A stretch of 55,455 nucleotides of DNA, from assembly GCA_937981575.1 (NCBI GenBank), contig CALJNR010000077.1, positions 1-55,455 on the forward strand, in the 5' to 3' direction. A program made the translations under genes and the position numbers. This document shows, one piece after another, positions 1 through 7,680 of this stretch. Source of the stretch: an uncultured Clostridia bacterium (GTDB taxonomy: Bacteria; Bacillota; Clostridia; Lachnospirales; Cellulosilyticaceae). The notes under the pieces are model-generated. The model worked only from the letters and a program-made list of their open reading frames with translations, had not been told where the DNA came from and did not search any database. Numbering within the stretch: position 1 is the first letter of the stretch; the number at the start of each line of letters is the position of its first letter.

Positions 1-132
1 CGTTCCTACACGAAATCAACGTAACAGAAAGTTCTACGAGTTTGTGTTTACCATTTAAGAATATTGCCTATTCCGCTTCTAGATTTTCATCATACCTTGT
101 GAAACTTCCGTTTCATGCCCCGTTCCTATCTC

Positions 133-163
133 AAAATAAAAACATCAGCTCTAGGAGCTGATG
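133..163 (-). terminator. Rho-independent terminator after the hydroxyacid dehydrogenase
   Basis: A perfect 9-bp stem (CATCAGCTC/GAGCTGATG, 143-151 with 155-163) and a 3-nt loop are followed on the minus strand by a T-rich run (133-142). It lies about 20 bases past the stop codon of the dehydrogenase and closes that operon. The first 130 bases of the window hold no gene I can support. Confidence 0.85.
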
Positions 164-183
164 CAGTTAATACTTTGATTAAA

Positions 184-1140
184 TTAAACCACGCGATTTC
201 TCATTTCATTTCTAAAATAAGCTTCTATATTTTTAACAATTTCAGTTATCAGTGTATTTCTGGCTTCTACACTTGCCCAAGCAATATGAGGTGTTATGAG
301 CAATCTCTCTTTAGCTTCTACTTTAAAGAGGGGATTATCTCTATCAATAGGCTCTTTTTCCAAGACATCAAGGCCTGCTGCTGCAATCAGCTTTTCATTC
401 AGTGCTCTTGCAAGATCGCTTTCACTGACGATGCCGCCTCGGCCAAGATTAAGAAGCACAGCTTCTTTTTTCATTTGGCTAAGTTCATTATACCCAATAA
501 GCGCCCTCGTTGCATCATTAAGTGGTGCATGAATAGACAAAATGTCACTCCTTTTTAAGAGTTCGCTTAAGTCCACTCTTTCAAAGTCACTGCTGTTATT
601 TTTCCCTGAGGTCGAATAGTAAATGACTTTTGCACCGAAGGCATCTGCAATTTTGGCCACTTCTTTGCCAATTGCCCCCATCCCAATAATACCAAGGGTC
701 TTTCCTGCAAGCTCGTTAAACGGCCAAGCTATAAAAGCAAAGGTACTGCTGTCTGCATACTGTTTGCTTTTAACATATTCATCATAGGCTCTAAGATGTT
801 CCATCATATAAAACAGCATGGCAAAAGTATGCTGAGCTACACTTTGGGTAGAATAGCCTGCAACGTTTGCAACCCCTATACCTGCATCTTTTGCGTAGCT
901 GATATCTATGTTATTGTAACCTGTAGCTGTAAGCGCAATCAGCTTAAGCTGCTTTGCATTTTTCAGGTTTTCCCCATTTAATATAACCTTATTGGTAATA
1001 ATCACATCCACATCTTGAATACGTTCTTCAACCTCATCTGGTGCCGTAAGGTCATATATATTTAATTCACCACATGCTTTTAGCGGATCAAGCTGAATAT
1101 CTTTTCCAAGGGTCAGTGCATCTAATATACATATTTTCAT
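184..1140 (-). CDS. D-2-hydroxyacid dehydrogenase (NAD-dependent, glycerate/hydroxypyruvate reductase-like)
   Basis: This 318-residue cytosolic oxidoreductase belongs to the D-isomer-specific 2-hydroxyacid dehydrogenase family, which interconverts 2-oxoacids and D-2-hydroxyacids with NAD(P)H. The Rossmann glycine motif GMGAIG sits at about residues 153-158. The family catalytic triad is visible as Arg234 (NLGRGG), Glu263 (EKEP) and His285 (TPHIAWAS). Length and motif spacing are normal. It is the last gene of a minus-strand operon, 37 bases behind an M29 aminopeptidase, and is followed by a clear terminator. The true substrate (hydroxypyruvate, glyoxylate or another oxoacid) cannot be read from the sequence. 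The family call is firm; a narrower name would be a guess. Confidence 0.88.
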   Translation of the reverse strand: MKICILDALTLGKDIQLDPLKACGELNIYDLTAPDEVEERIQDVDVIITNKVILNGENLKNAKQLKLIALTATGYNNIDISYAKDAGIGVANVAGYSTQSVAQHTFAMLFYMMEHLRAYDEYVKSKQYADSSTFAFIAWPFNELAGKTLGIIGMGAIGKEVAKIADAFGAKVIYYSTSGKNNSSDFERVDLSELLKRSDILSIHAPLNDATRALIGYNELSQMKKEAVLLNLGRGGIVSESDLARALNEKLIAAAGLDVLEKEPIDRDNPLFKVEAKERLLITPHIAWASVEARNTLITEIVKNIEAYFRNEMRNRVV

Positions 1141-1177
1141 CCATTATCTCCTTTGATTGTGTGATTTGGGCTGCGGC

Positions 1178-2413
1178 TTACTCAAATGCCCATTCGCCGT
1201 CTTTAAGTATATTGAAAACTTCTTCGTCCACAGTTGTAGCTTCTATTGTAAGTTCTTTGCAGCCTACCATAAAGTCTTCATGGATCATTGAAGTATTTCC
1301 CCCTGCCTTTTCCAGATCTTCTTTTTTCATCTTAGCCCCATCTTTAATGCATGTTGGATAACAGTTGCCAATAGCAAAGTGGCAGGATGCATTTTCATCA
1401 AAAAGCGTATTAAAGAAGATCGTATTAGAAGATGAAACTGGCGAACTATGCGGCACAATAGCAATTTCTCCCAAATAGTGAGAGCCTTCATCCGTCTCAA
1501 TGATTTCTTTCAGCATATCATAGCCCTTTTTTGCAGTGTAATCAACGATTTTACCTTCTTTAAAGGTTAAAGTAAAATCTTCTATTAACGTCCCTCCATA
1601 ATTCATCGGCTTTGTCGCTGTGAGCGTTCCCTCTGCCCCATATTTATGCGGAACAGTAAAAACTTCTTCTGTCGGCATATTGGCTACAAAATAAATTCCC
1701 TTTGAACTGTATTCTCCACCTCCAAGCCAAATATGGTTTTCAGGAAGCGTGACGGTAAGCTCTGTCCCTGGAGCTGTATATTTAACAGATTTGATTTTTT
1801 TTGCATTTAGTGCTTCGTATTTAGTTCTTAAATGATCTGTATGCTCCTTCCAGGCTTTTACCGGGTCATCAGCATAAATACGATTGACTTCAAAAATTTT
1901 GTCCCATAGCATCTCAACACTTTTTTCACTTGAATAATCAGGAAATATCTTTTTGCTCCAATCTTTAGTAGGCATTGATACAACGCACCAGGTAACATCT
2001 GAATTTGTAATATATCTTTTGTAATTTTCAAGTGCTTTACCTGCTGCTCTTTGATAAGTCATAAACTTATTCGGCGGAACATCTTTTAGAAGGTCAGGAT
2101 TACTTGCAGCAATAGTAATAAAAGCTGCATTTTTTTCTGCCAGCTCATCATAACCTTTTGCAATCCAAGAAGGAAATTCCCCAAGGGCTTCTTCTGATGC
2201 ATGGCTGTAAGTGATTTTTGCCAGTTCCTCATCATGGTATTCTACATAAACTTTTCTGGCCCCCGCATCATACGCACACTTCGTAAGCTTTCTTGCAAAC
2301 TCAGCGCCTTCTATTGGTGCCTTAATCATAAGCAGCTGATCTTTTTGAATATTAACACCAACTTTTATAATAAGCTCTGCATACTTTCTTAGACTTTCAT
2401 CAAAGTTCATCAT
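1178..2413 (-). CDS. Aminopeptidase, M29 family (AmpS/PepS type)
   Basis: This is a metal-dependent exo-aminopeptidase of the M29 (thermophilic aminopeptidase/PepS) family, which trims N-terminal residues from peptides in the cytosol. Family landmarks are the metal-site stretch MPTEEVFTVPH, the later blocks ENASCHFAIG and NTSMIHEDFMVG, and the closing LTIEA strand. An upstream in-frame GTG at 2425 is possible, but the GTGAGG that contains it works better as the Shine-Dalgarno for the tandem ATGs at 2413/2410, so I start at 2413 (about 411 residues). It sits between a DUF4250 gene upstream and the hydroxyacid dehydrogenase downstream, probably in one transcript, suggesting housekeeping peptide and amino-acid turnover. 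Confidence 0.9.
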   Translation of the reverse strand: MMNFDESLRKYAELIIKVGVNIQKDQLLMIKAPIEGAEFARKLTKCAYDAGARKVYVEYHDEELAKITYSHASEEALGEFPSWIAKGYDELAEKNAAFITIAASNPDLLKDVPPNKFMTYQRAAGKALENYKRYITNSDVTWCVVSMPTKDWSKKIFPDYSSEKSVEMLWDKIFEVNRIYADDPVKAWKEHTDHLRTKYEALNAKKIKSVKYTAPGTELTVTLPENHIWLGGGEYSSKGIYFVANMPTEEVFTVPHKYGAEGTLTATKPMNYGGTLIEDFTLTFKEGKIVDYTAKKGYDMLKEIIETDEGSHYLGEIAIVPHSSPVSSSNTIFFNTLFDENASCHFAIGNCYPTCIKDGAKMKKEDLEKAGGNTSMIHEDFMVGCKELTIEATTVDEEVFNILKDGEWAFE

Positions 2414-2473
2414 CCTATACCTCACTTTTCCACTTAATAACTACTTAACTTTTCATTCGCTTTGGCCTCTAAA

Positions 2474-2656
2474 TTATACTGCGGTAAACTGATTCGTCTC
2501 GGCATTATACCTATAGCCTATGGCCTCAAGTCTGAATGTCAATGCTTCTTGGTCTGTATTATAAATTTTGCAAAGTTCTTCTAATGTATCTGCTTCATCT
2601 CGAAGCTTTGTATTAATAATGCTAAGCAGTAAATACGGGTCTTTTGTATTGAACAT
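2474..2656 (-). CDS. DUF4250 family small protein
   Basis: This 60-residue protein is recognisable as DUF4250 by the DPYLLLSIINTKLRDE block near the N-terminus and the closing GYRYNAETNQF. Such proteins are common in clostridia and have no known function. The middle reads like a short helix-turn-helix (LEELCKIYNTDQEALTFRL), so a nucleic-acid-binding role is conceivable but unproven. A purine-rich AGAAAGGAA precedes the ATG. It is the first gene of the minus-strand operon that continues into the M29 aminopeptidase, 60 bases downstream. Confidence 0.8.
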   Translation of the reverse strand: MFNTKDPYLLLSIINTKLRDEADTLEELCKIYNTDQEALTFRLEAIGYRYNAETNQFTAV

Positions 2657-2774
2657 ATTCTTTCCTTTCTACAGATGATTTATCATAAAATAAAATAATA
2701 TGAATTGCCAATTAATTCTATTCTCATTATATAAAGTGATGAAATATTTGTAAATGTCAATTTTAAAATAAAGA

Positions 2775-2802
2775 TTGATTTAAAAAGACAAGCTGTTATA
2801 AT
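2775..2802 (+). promoter_or_regulatory. Sigma-A-type promoter for the THF riboswitch/folT transcript
   Basis: TTGATT (2775-2780) and TATAAT (2797-2802) are separated by 16 bases. The predicted start near 2809 lies just ahead of the riboswitch stem, so the whole aptamer would be transcribed. Confidence 0.7.
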
Positions 2803-2824
2803 AGTGCTATCACTATAAAACAGT

Positions 2825-2943
2825 TGGCAGAGTAGATATAAGTGCGTTAAGTGCTAGATGGACGGGAAGTTGCCACTAGACGAAAAATCTATTGCTATAG
2901 ACCAGCAAAGGATTTGCGGTACTTATTTCGCATTCCGCTGCCA
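2825..2943 (+). promoter_or_regulatory. Tetrahydrofolate (THF, folT-type) riboswitch
   Basis: The region matches the THF aptamer consensus. Closing stem P1 is TGGCAG (2825-2830) with CTGCCA (2938-2943). The conserved 5' strand AGAGTAGAT...GCGTTAAGTG and the 3' strand GCGGTACTTATTTCGCATTCCGC are in the expected order, including the long-range partners for the pseudoknot. It stands directly upstream of folT, the classic target of this class. A short stem CGCTG/CAGCG (2936-2951 region) followed by a T-rich stretch overlaps P1 and may be the switching element, but I could not settle whether control is transcriptional or translational. Confidence 0.9.
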
Positions 2944-3020
2944 CCGCAGCGCTTCTTTATTTTAAGGCTTAGGACATTAAACTTTTGGTCTTAATCATCT
3001 ATTAAAAAGGAGTTGCTTTC

Positions 3021-3548
3021 ATGAAAAATAAAATAACTGTAAAAAATTTAGTACTATTGGGATTATTAATCGCGCTTAATATCGTTTTAACCAGACTGTT
3101 AAGCATCCCGCTTTCTCCAACTATACGTTTAAGTTTCGGTTTTATTGCCATTGCTTTAATGGGTTACTTATTTGGTCCATGGCAGGCTGCTTTAGGGGCC
3201 GCCCTTGGGGATATGATCGGCTGTATGCTTTTTCTCCCCGGTCAAGGATTCGCTATAGGTATTACACTTTCAGTAGCAGTATCTGGGATTATTTACGGTC
3301 TGTTCTTTCATAAAAAGAAAGTTCATATTCTAAGAGTCATCGCAGCGCAAGTTGCAACTTTTGTCGTTTGCACTTTATTTTTAACGACACTCGCCCTCAG
3401 TCTCTTGATGGGCAAAGGGTTCCTTGTTCTTTTAGTAGAAAGAGCCATTGCAAATCTTTTGATCCTTCCTGTTTACTGCGGCGTTTTATTTGCAGTACTG
3501 ATGAGCTTAAAGGGGTATTTAAAAACTACTGCACTTGTCCAAGAATAA
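3021..3548 (+). CDS. folT: Folate ECF transporter S component FolT
   Basis: This 175-residue integral membrane protein is the substrate-binding S component of an energy-coupling-factor transporter. It would capture folate outside and deliver it to a shared EcfA-A'-T module encoded elsewhere. The signature ECF start (VKNLVLLGLLIALNIVLTR) is followed by IRLSFGFIAIALMGYLFGPW and LGAALGDMIG, typical of folate-family S proteins, with five or six predicted membrane spans. AAGGAG lies 9 bases before the ATG. The THF riboswitch in its leader strongly supports folate as substrate. The gene ends at a bidirectional terminator shared with the convergent histidine kinase. Confidence 0.92.
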   Translation: MKNKITVKNLVLLGLLIALNIVLTRLLSIPLSPTIRLSFGFIAIALMGYLFGPWQAALGAALGDMIGCMLFLPGQGFAIGITLSVAVSGIIYGLFFHKKKVHILRVIAAQVATFVVCTLFLTTLALSLLMGKGFLVLLVERAIANLLILPVYCGVLFAVLMSLKGYLKTTALVQE

Positions 3549-3644
3549 GCTTTTATACATAGTATCTGCTTAGCAGCTACGCTGCAAATTCAAAAGATCC
3601 GCAAACCCAAATGCTTTATGATAAATAACCAACTGTTCATAGTG

Positions 3645-3674
3645 AAAAAGGACCGCTTAAGCTGCGGTCCTTTT
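3645..3674. terminator. Bidirectional terminator between folT and the histidine kinase
   Basis: The stem AAGGACCGC/GCGGTCCTT (3648-3656 with 3664-3672) has a 7-nt loop. It is flanked by an A-run on the left and a T-run on the right, so it can serve folT on plus and the kinase gene on minus. Confidence 0.9.
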
Positions 3675-3705
3675 GTAGCATACGAATCTATCTTTGCTCC
3701 TATTT

Positions 3706-5148
3706 TCAACTTTTCGTTCCTTTTCTCATATATGACTTTACCTTACTGCTGATATTGCTTGGCGTATGTGCTACCTCATTAATTGGCAGGATAATTGTAA
3801 CTTTTGTTCCTTCTCCTTCACGGCTTTCAATACTAATTTTACCTTGATGAAGCTGGAGCATCCTTTTTACAATGGTAAGACCAATGCCACTTCCTTCGTA
3901 TTGTTCTCTGCTTTTATCCCCTCTGTACATTCTTTCAAAAACATAGGGCAGATCTTCTTCGGCTATACCTACTCCAGTATCTTCTACAGTAATGATACAT
4001 TCTTTATTTCTAATATCGGTCGCAACCGTGATTTCTCCCTTTTTAGATGTAAATTTGAAAGCATTGGAAAGCACATTCATCCAGACCTGTTTCAGCATAT
4101 CTTGGTCAGCCCATACACTAACTTGCTGAGTCTTCGTATCATTTAACTGATATTTTATTCTGTTTTCCCGTGCTACAATTTTGTAAGCGTCAAAAACATC
4201 CTTTAGACTTTCATTTAAACTCAGCTGCTCCATATCCATTTTGACGATATTTTCTTCTACAGTCTTTAGCATATCCAAATTATTAAGAAGTTTTCCAAAG
4301 CGCACAACTTCCTTATAGAGCAGTTCAATCTGTTGTGCATCTATCGGGTAAAACCCATCGAGCATCGCTTCTAGGTTGCTTTGCAGGATATGAAGGGGTG
4401 TTCTGATCTCATGGGATACATCAGAAATTAATTTTTTTCTGATTGCATCTTGATTCTCCAGCTTCTCTGCCAAGTAGTTCATACTATACCTTAGCGTCTC
4501 TATTTCCTTGATTTTGCTTTTATCGCGGTATCTCGTTGTCAGCTTTCCATCAGCTAAAGCAATGGATGTTCTGGATATACCGTAAATATGGTGGGTAAAT
4601 AAGCAGGTAATATATACGCCTATCACCGTAAAAAATCCTAGTATAATCGTGCCGCACCAAAGTATCGTACGATTTACATCTCTTTGAAACTTGACATCGT
4701 TGCTTGAGAGCAGTGTAGAAGCATAATACCCTATACGAGCATAACCAATAAGTTCTCCCTTTCTGCTGAAAATCGGCCGGTCCTCAAATCGGTAAGGAAT
4801 CGTATTAAACCTTAATAGGTCATTGTCTGATTGTTTAAGTCTATCAAAAAGCTCTTCTTTAGTTGTCCCCCAAAGCAGCTCTTTTTGAGGGGTGAGAACC
4901 GAGATTGCAAAGTTCCCCATATAGGTTTCTATAATAAGTTCCTCTTCTATTGTGCGTTCCCATTTATCCGTTTCATAAAGGTCAGCCAAAATATTTACGA
5001 TAACATCTCCAGCATGTTTGATATTGGTTTCAATATAACGCTCAAAATGTTTGCCAATTGAAATATTAACGGCCAAGGATATAGTAAAAATAATGATAAA
5101 ACCAAGCGCTAATAAAGTTCCGAACAGCTGCTTGCGAATAGAGATCAT
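3706..5148 (-). CDS. Membrane sensor histidine kinase
   Basis: This 480-residue class-I sensor kinase has TM1 at about residues 8-30, an extracellular sensor domain to about 160, TM2 at 161-184 and a HAMP-like linker. The HisKA box is DVSHEIRTPLHIL with phospho-acceptor His246. The HATPase domain shows the N-box NVLSNAFKF, G1 DTGVGI and G2 GSGIGLTIVK. It autophosphorylates and passes the phosphate to the response regulator encoded immediately upstream. The two genes overlap by ATGA (5145-5148), implying translational coupling. The sensor domain shows no ligand motif I recognise, so the stimulus is unknown. Envelope stress or cell-wall antibiotics are the usual jobs for this architecture. Confidence 0.95.
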   Translation of the reverse strand: MISIRKQLFGTLLALGFIIIFTISLAVNISIGKHFERYIETNIKHAGDVIVNILADLYETDKWERTIEEELIIETYMGNFAISVLTPQKELLWGTTKEELFDRLKQSDNDLLRFNTIPYRFEDRPIFSRKGELIGYARIGYYASTLLSSNDVKFQRDVNRTILWCGTIILGFFTVIGVYITCLFTHHIYGISRTSIALADGKLTTRYRDKSKIKEIETLRYSMNYLAEKLENQDAIRKKLISDVSHEIRTPLHILQSNLEAMLDGFYPIDAQQIELLYKEVVRFGKLLNNLDMLKTVEENIVKMDMEQLSLNESLKDVFDAYKIVARENRIKYQLNDTKTQQVSVWADQDMLKQVWMNVLSNAFKFTSKKGEITVATDIRNKECIITVEDTGVGIAEEDLPYVFERMYRGDKSREQYEGSGIGLTIVKRMLQLHQGKISIESREGEGTKVTIILPINEVAHTPSNISSKVKSYMRKGTKS

Positions 5149-5831
5149 ACAGACTCACCTTCAAATTTATAGCCAATACCTGTAACAGTTTTGATATACC
5201 TTGGATTTTTTGTATCCTCTTCTATTTTTTTTCTTAAATTTTTGATGTGCACATCTATAGTTCTATCAAATCCGTCAAAATCTATCCCCATTACAGCTTC
5301 AATGAGCTGATCTCTTGTAAATACCCTCCCTGGACTAGAAGCAAGCTCATAAAGCAAATCAAATTCGTTAGGTGTAAGGGTGACTTCTTCATTATTTATT
5401 TTAACAAGATGCTCCTCTAAATAAATTTTGAGTCGTCCTTTATCAAAGATAAGCTGGTCTTTATTATCCTCTCTCTCTTTACGGTTTTTAAGCGCATTGA
5501 CTCTAGCCACCACTTCTCTTGGACTTACCGGTTTAACCAGATATTCATCTGCACCTATGTCAAAGCCTTCGATTTTATGATCCAGGCTGCCCTTAGCTGT
5601 AATCATAAAGATATACGTATTGGAAATCTGCCTGATTTCTCTGCAGATCTCTTCGCCTTGTATATCCGGAAGCATCAGGTCTAATAAAACAATGTCTATC
5701 TTATGGCGATAATAAATATCAAGCCCTTCTTTTCCTGTATAACATGTAAAAACGGTATAGCCCTCTTTTTCAAGATACTTTGTCATAATATCCGCTACTC
5801 TTTTTTCATCTTCAATGACTAATATATTCAT
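5145..5831 (-). CDS. OmpR/PhoB-family response regulator
   Basis: The protein has an N-terminal receiver domain (acidic pocket IEDE, phospho-acceptor Asp51 in LLDLMLP, Lys in LVKPVS) and a C-terminal winged-helix DNA-binding domain ending RTIDVHIKNLRKKI...VTGIGYKF. An in-frame extension to 5897 exists, but AAGGGTGAAGG sits just before the ATG at 5831 and the receiver fold begins there, so the product is 228 residues. It precedes the histidine kinase with a 4-base overlap and is its cognate regulator. The roughly 350-base upstream gap carries repeated motifs that could be its own binding sites. Confidence 0.95.
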   Translation of the reverse strand: MNILVIEDEKRVADIMTKYLEKEGYTVFTCYTGKEGLDIYYRHKIDIVLLDLMLPDIQGEEICREIRQISNTYIFMITAKGSLDHKIEGFDIGADEYLVKPVSPREVVARVNALKNRKEREDNKDQLIFDKGRLKIYLEEHLVKINNEEVTLTPNEFDLLYELASSPGRVFTRDQLIEAVMGIDFDGFDRTIDVHIKNLRKKIEEDTKNPRYIKTVTGIGYKFEGESV

Positions 5832-5906
5832 GCCTTCACCCTTTCTCATCCGCTTACAGTATAGCACTTTATTCATCACTTGTTTACAGAGAAACAACCT
5901 CTCTAC

Positions 5907-6162
5907 TTAAGATGTAAAATCTATATAGTCCTATTATAAAATAAGTATGTGAAGAAAGTGAAAAGTTTCTTCATAAAATAATAATAACTTGATAAGTCAA
6001 GTATTAATTGTTGATAATTTTCAATTTATACTTTACAATAGTAAATAGAGAGAAACAATCTATAAAATTTAGTTATTCATCTATTAGGAGTTGTTTCTCA
6101 TAATGATTTCACATGATGTATCATCGTGGTTAACTTAAACTTTAAGATGTGAAATCTATATA
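5907..6162. repeat. Direct and inverted repeat cluster in the gap between the response regulator and the HTH gene
   Basis: The 349-base gap between divergent genes (5832-6180) holds no ORF but several related motifs. A 21-base element TTAAGATGT(A/G)AAATCTATATA occurs at 5907-5927 and 6142-6162 with one mismatch. GATTTCACAT (6105-6114) is an exact inverted copy of ATGTGAAATC (6147-6156). AGAGAAACAA occurs near 5888 and 6049 and its inverted form TTGTTTCTC near 6093. These look like regulator-binding sites or remnants of a small element; which one cannot be told by eye. Confidence 0.6.
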
Positions 6163-6180
6163 TTGGGAGGGGGCGTTTAA

Positions 6181-6399
6181 ATGAAATATTCATTTGATGA
6201 TAAACAACATTTAATAGATTTTATTTGTACTGAGATTATTACGACCGCTGAAGCTACTTTTATTCTGAACTGCTCAAGACAATACTTAGATGAACTCGTA
6301 AGCAAAGGTAAAATCACCCCAATCAAAACGATTAACCGCGTGCGGCTTTATTGGAAAAACGATATTGTTGCACTATTAAATAAAAGAAACGCCAATTAA
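6181..6399 (+). CDS. Small helix-turn-helix (excisionase/MerR-like) DNA-binding protein
   Basis: This 72-residue protein has a single predicted winged-helix/excisionase-type domain. TTAEATFILNCSRQYLDELVSKGKI reads as a helix-turn-helix and is followed by a short beta hairpin (TINRVRLYWKNDI), as in Xis/HTH_17 proteins that select a DNA site. A strong GGGAGGGGG precedes the ATG. No integrase, recombinase or other phage gene is nearby, so it is probably a stand-alone regulator. Its upstream region contains repeats that may be its operator. It is monocistronic, ending at an unusually long hairpin terminator. Confidence 0.7.
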   Translation: MKYSFDDKQHLIDFICTEIITTAEATFILNCSRQYLDELVSKGKITPIKTINRVRLYWKNDIVALLNKRNAN

Positions 6400-6405
6400 T
6401 TTAAC

Positions 6406-6460
6406 TTCAATTATGATAAAAGAGTGCTGACAAAATCAGCACTCTTTTATCATAATTGAA
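6406..6460. terminator. Long bidirectional hairpin terminator
   Basis: A perfect 25-bp stem (6406-6430 with 6436-6460) with loop CAAAA separates two convergent genes. Its length exceeds a normal terminator; it ends both the HTH gene (plus) and the sugar-binding protein gene (minus). Confidence 0.85.
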
Positions 6461-6504
6461 AACCTTTTCCAGTCAAAATATATATGGCATATATATGTTT
6501 ATCC

Positions 6505-7485
6505 TTATTCATACAACATGCTTCTAATTTCAGGAGTATCCATATTGTACCGATCATACCATGCAAAGCCAGAATCGATAAATTCCGGAAGCCTTTCTCC
6601 ATGATATGCCCTAATAGCTGCTTCTATAGACATATACCCCATATTTGCTGGATTCTGCGTAACAGCCCCTGCAACAATGCCTTCTCTAATAGCATCAAGA
6701 AGGATTCTTCCAGAATCAAAGCCAACAATTTCTACTTCTCCTTCTTGATTAAGCTCTTTAACTACCTGAATAATAGCTTCACTTACACTTTCATTTGCAC
6801 CAAATATTCCGTGTAGTTCTGGATTTTCTGCTATAAATATACGCATAAGTTCTCTTGCTCTTTTATCATCACCCTGACTGTCTAAAACGGGAAGTAATTC
6901 AATATTAGGATATTTTTCTCTAATTGTGTTTATAAAACCATCTCGTCTATCCATAAGGTTTTTACTTGTCTGATTTGGAACAATAATACCTACTTTACCA
7001 GCACCTCCTATCAGCTGAGCCATTTGGTCAGCTGCCAATTCTCCTGCACCGTAGTTATCTGTTGTAACTGTAGTTCTGGCAATTAGACTGTCAACCCCTG
7101 AATCAAACCCAATAACTGGAATCCCTTCATCTCTTGCCTGCTCTAAATAGGGAGTAACAAACCTAGGTTCAAGAGCAGCTAAAACGATAGCCTTCGGATG
7201 ATTTGCTAAAGCACTTTTTAATAAATTAAGTTGCGTATTAATATGGTGTGGCTCCTCTGTTTCGGGGGCCTGGAATATTGCATAAACATTATAATCTCTA
7301 GCTGCTTTTTCTACTCCAGACTTTACAACTTGCCAAAAAGGAAATTGCGCTTTACCGATAACTGGTATATATATTTGATTAGTTTCTTCTATTTCTTCAA
7401 CTTGGGCTGCTTTTTGTATACCTCCTGTATTAAAGGCTAATATGCCTGCTATCAATAAGTTTAATATTGCTGATTTTTTCATCAT
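6505..7485 (-). CDS. Sugar-type periplasmic binding protein (RbsB/Peripla_BP_4 family), orphan
   Basis: The protein is about 326 residues. An N-terminal signal or anchor segment (KKSAILNLLIAGILAFNTGG) has no lipobox cysteine. It is followed by a two-lobe type-I periplasmic-binding fold with family landmarks such as IPVIGFDSGVDS, TTDNYGAGELAADQMAQL and GIFGANESVSEAI. The family binds ribose, xylose, galactose or autoinducer-2 for ABC uptake or for sensing. No permease or ATPase gene is adjacent, so it may serve a distant transporter or present ligand to a sensor kinase. An ATG at 7503 is also in frame, but AAAGGAAG is placed for the ATGs at 7485/7482. The ligand cannot be predicted. Confidence 0.85.
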   Translation of the reverse strand: MMKKSAILNLLIAGILAFNTGGIQKAAQVEEIEETNQIYIPVIGKAQFPFWQVVKSGVEKAARDYNVYAIFQAPETEEPHHINTQLNLLKSALANHPKAIVLAALEPRFVTPYLEQARDEGIPVIGFDSGVDSLIARTTVTTDNYGAGELAADQMAQLIGGAGKVGIIVPNQTSKNLMDRRDGFINTIREKYPNIELLPVLDSQGDDKRARELMRIFIAENPELHGIFGANESVSEAIIQVVKELNQEGEVEIVGFDSGRILLDAIREGIVAGAVTQNPANMGYMSIEAAIRAYHGERLPEFIDSGFAWYDRYNMDTPEIRSMLYE

Positions 7486-7641
7486 TTGCTTCCTTTCTTC
7501 CATAGAGCAGTGCTAGAAATATCCACATCACATGCAGCATTTTCTAACTTATTATTACTAAGTTAAAATATTTCTATTCTTTCCAAATTTATCAATACAC
7601 AGCTGCAAGCAAAAAATCATATTCTTAAAATGTGCAGACAC

Positions 7642-7668
7642 AAAAAAGCGTGCAAAAACATGCACGCT
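7642..7668 (-). terminator. Terminator after the FtsH-type protease gene
   Basis: The stem AGCGTGCA/TGCACGCT (7647-7654 with 7661-7668) is followed on the minus strand by a T-run (7642-7647). It lies 12 bases past the protease stop codon. Confidence 0.88.
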
Positions 7669-7680
7669 CATATAAAAAAA

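Noticed and set aside
2..58. Possible C-terminal fragment of a plus-strand gene at the left edge
   Set aside because: Only 18 codons before a stop and no family match; cannot be supported from this window.
115..558. 147-codon plus-strand frame opposite the hydroxyacid dehydrogenase
   Set aside because: Antisense to a clear gene, no ribosome-binding site and no recognisable protein.
6181..6399. Excisionase of an integrated element
   Set aside because: No integrase or attachment-site pair; the fold is shared with ordinary small regulators.
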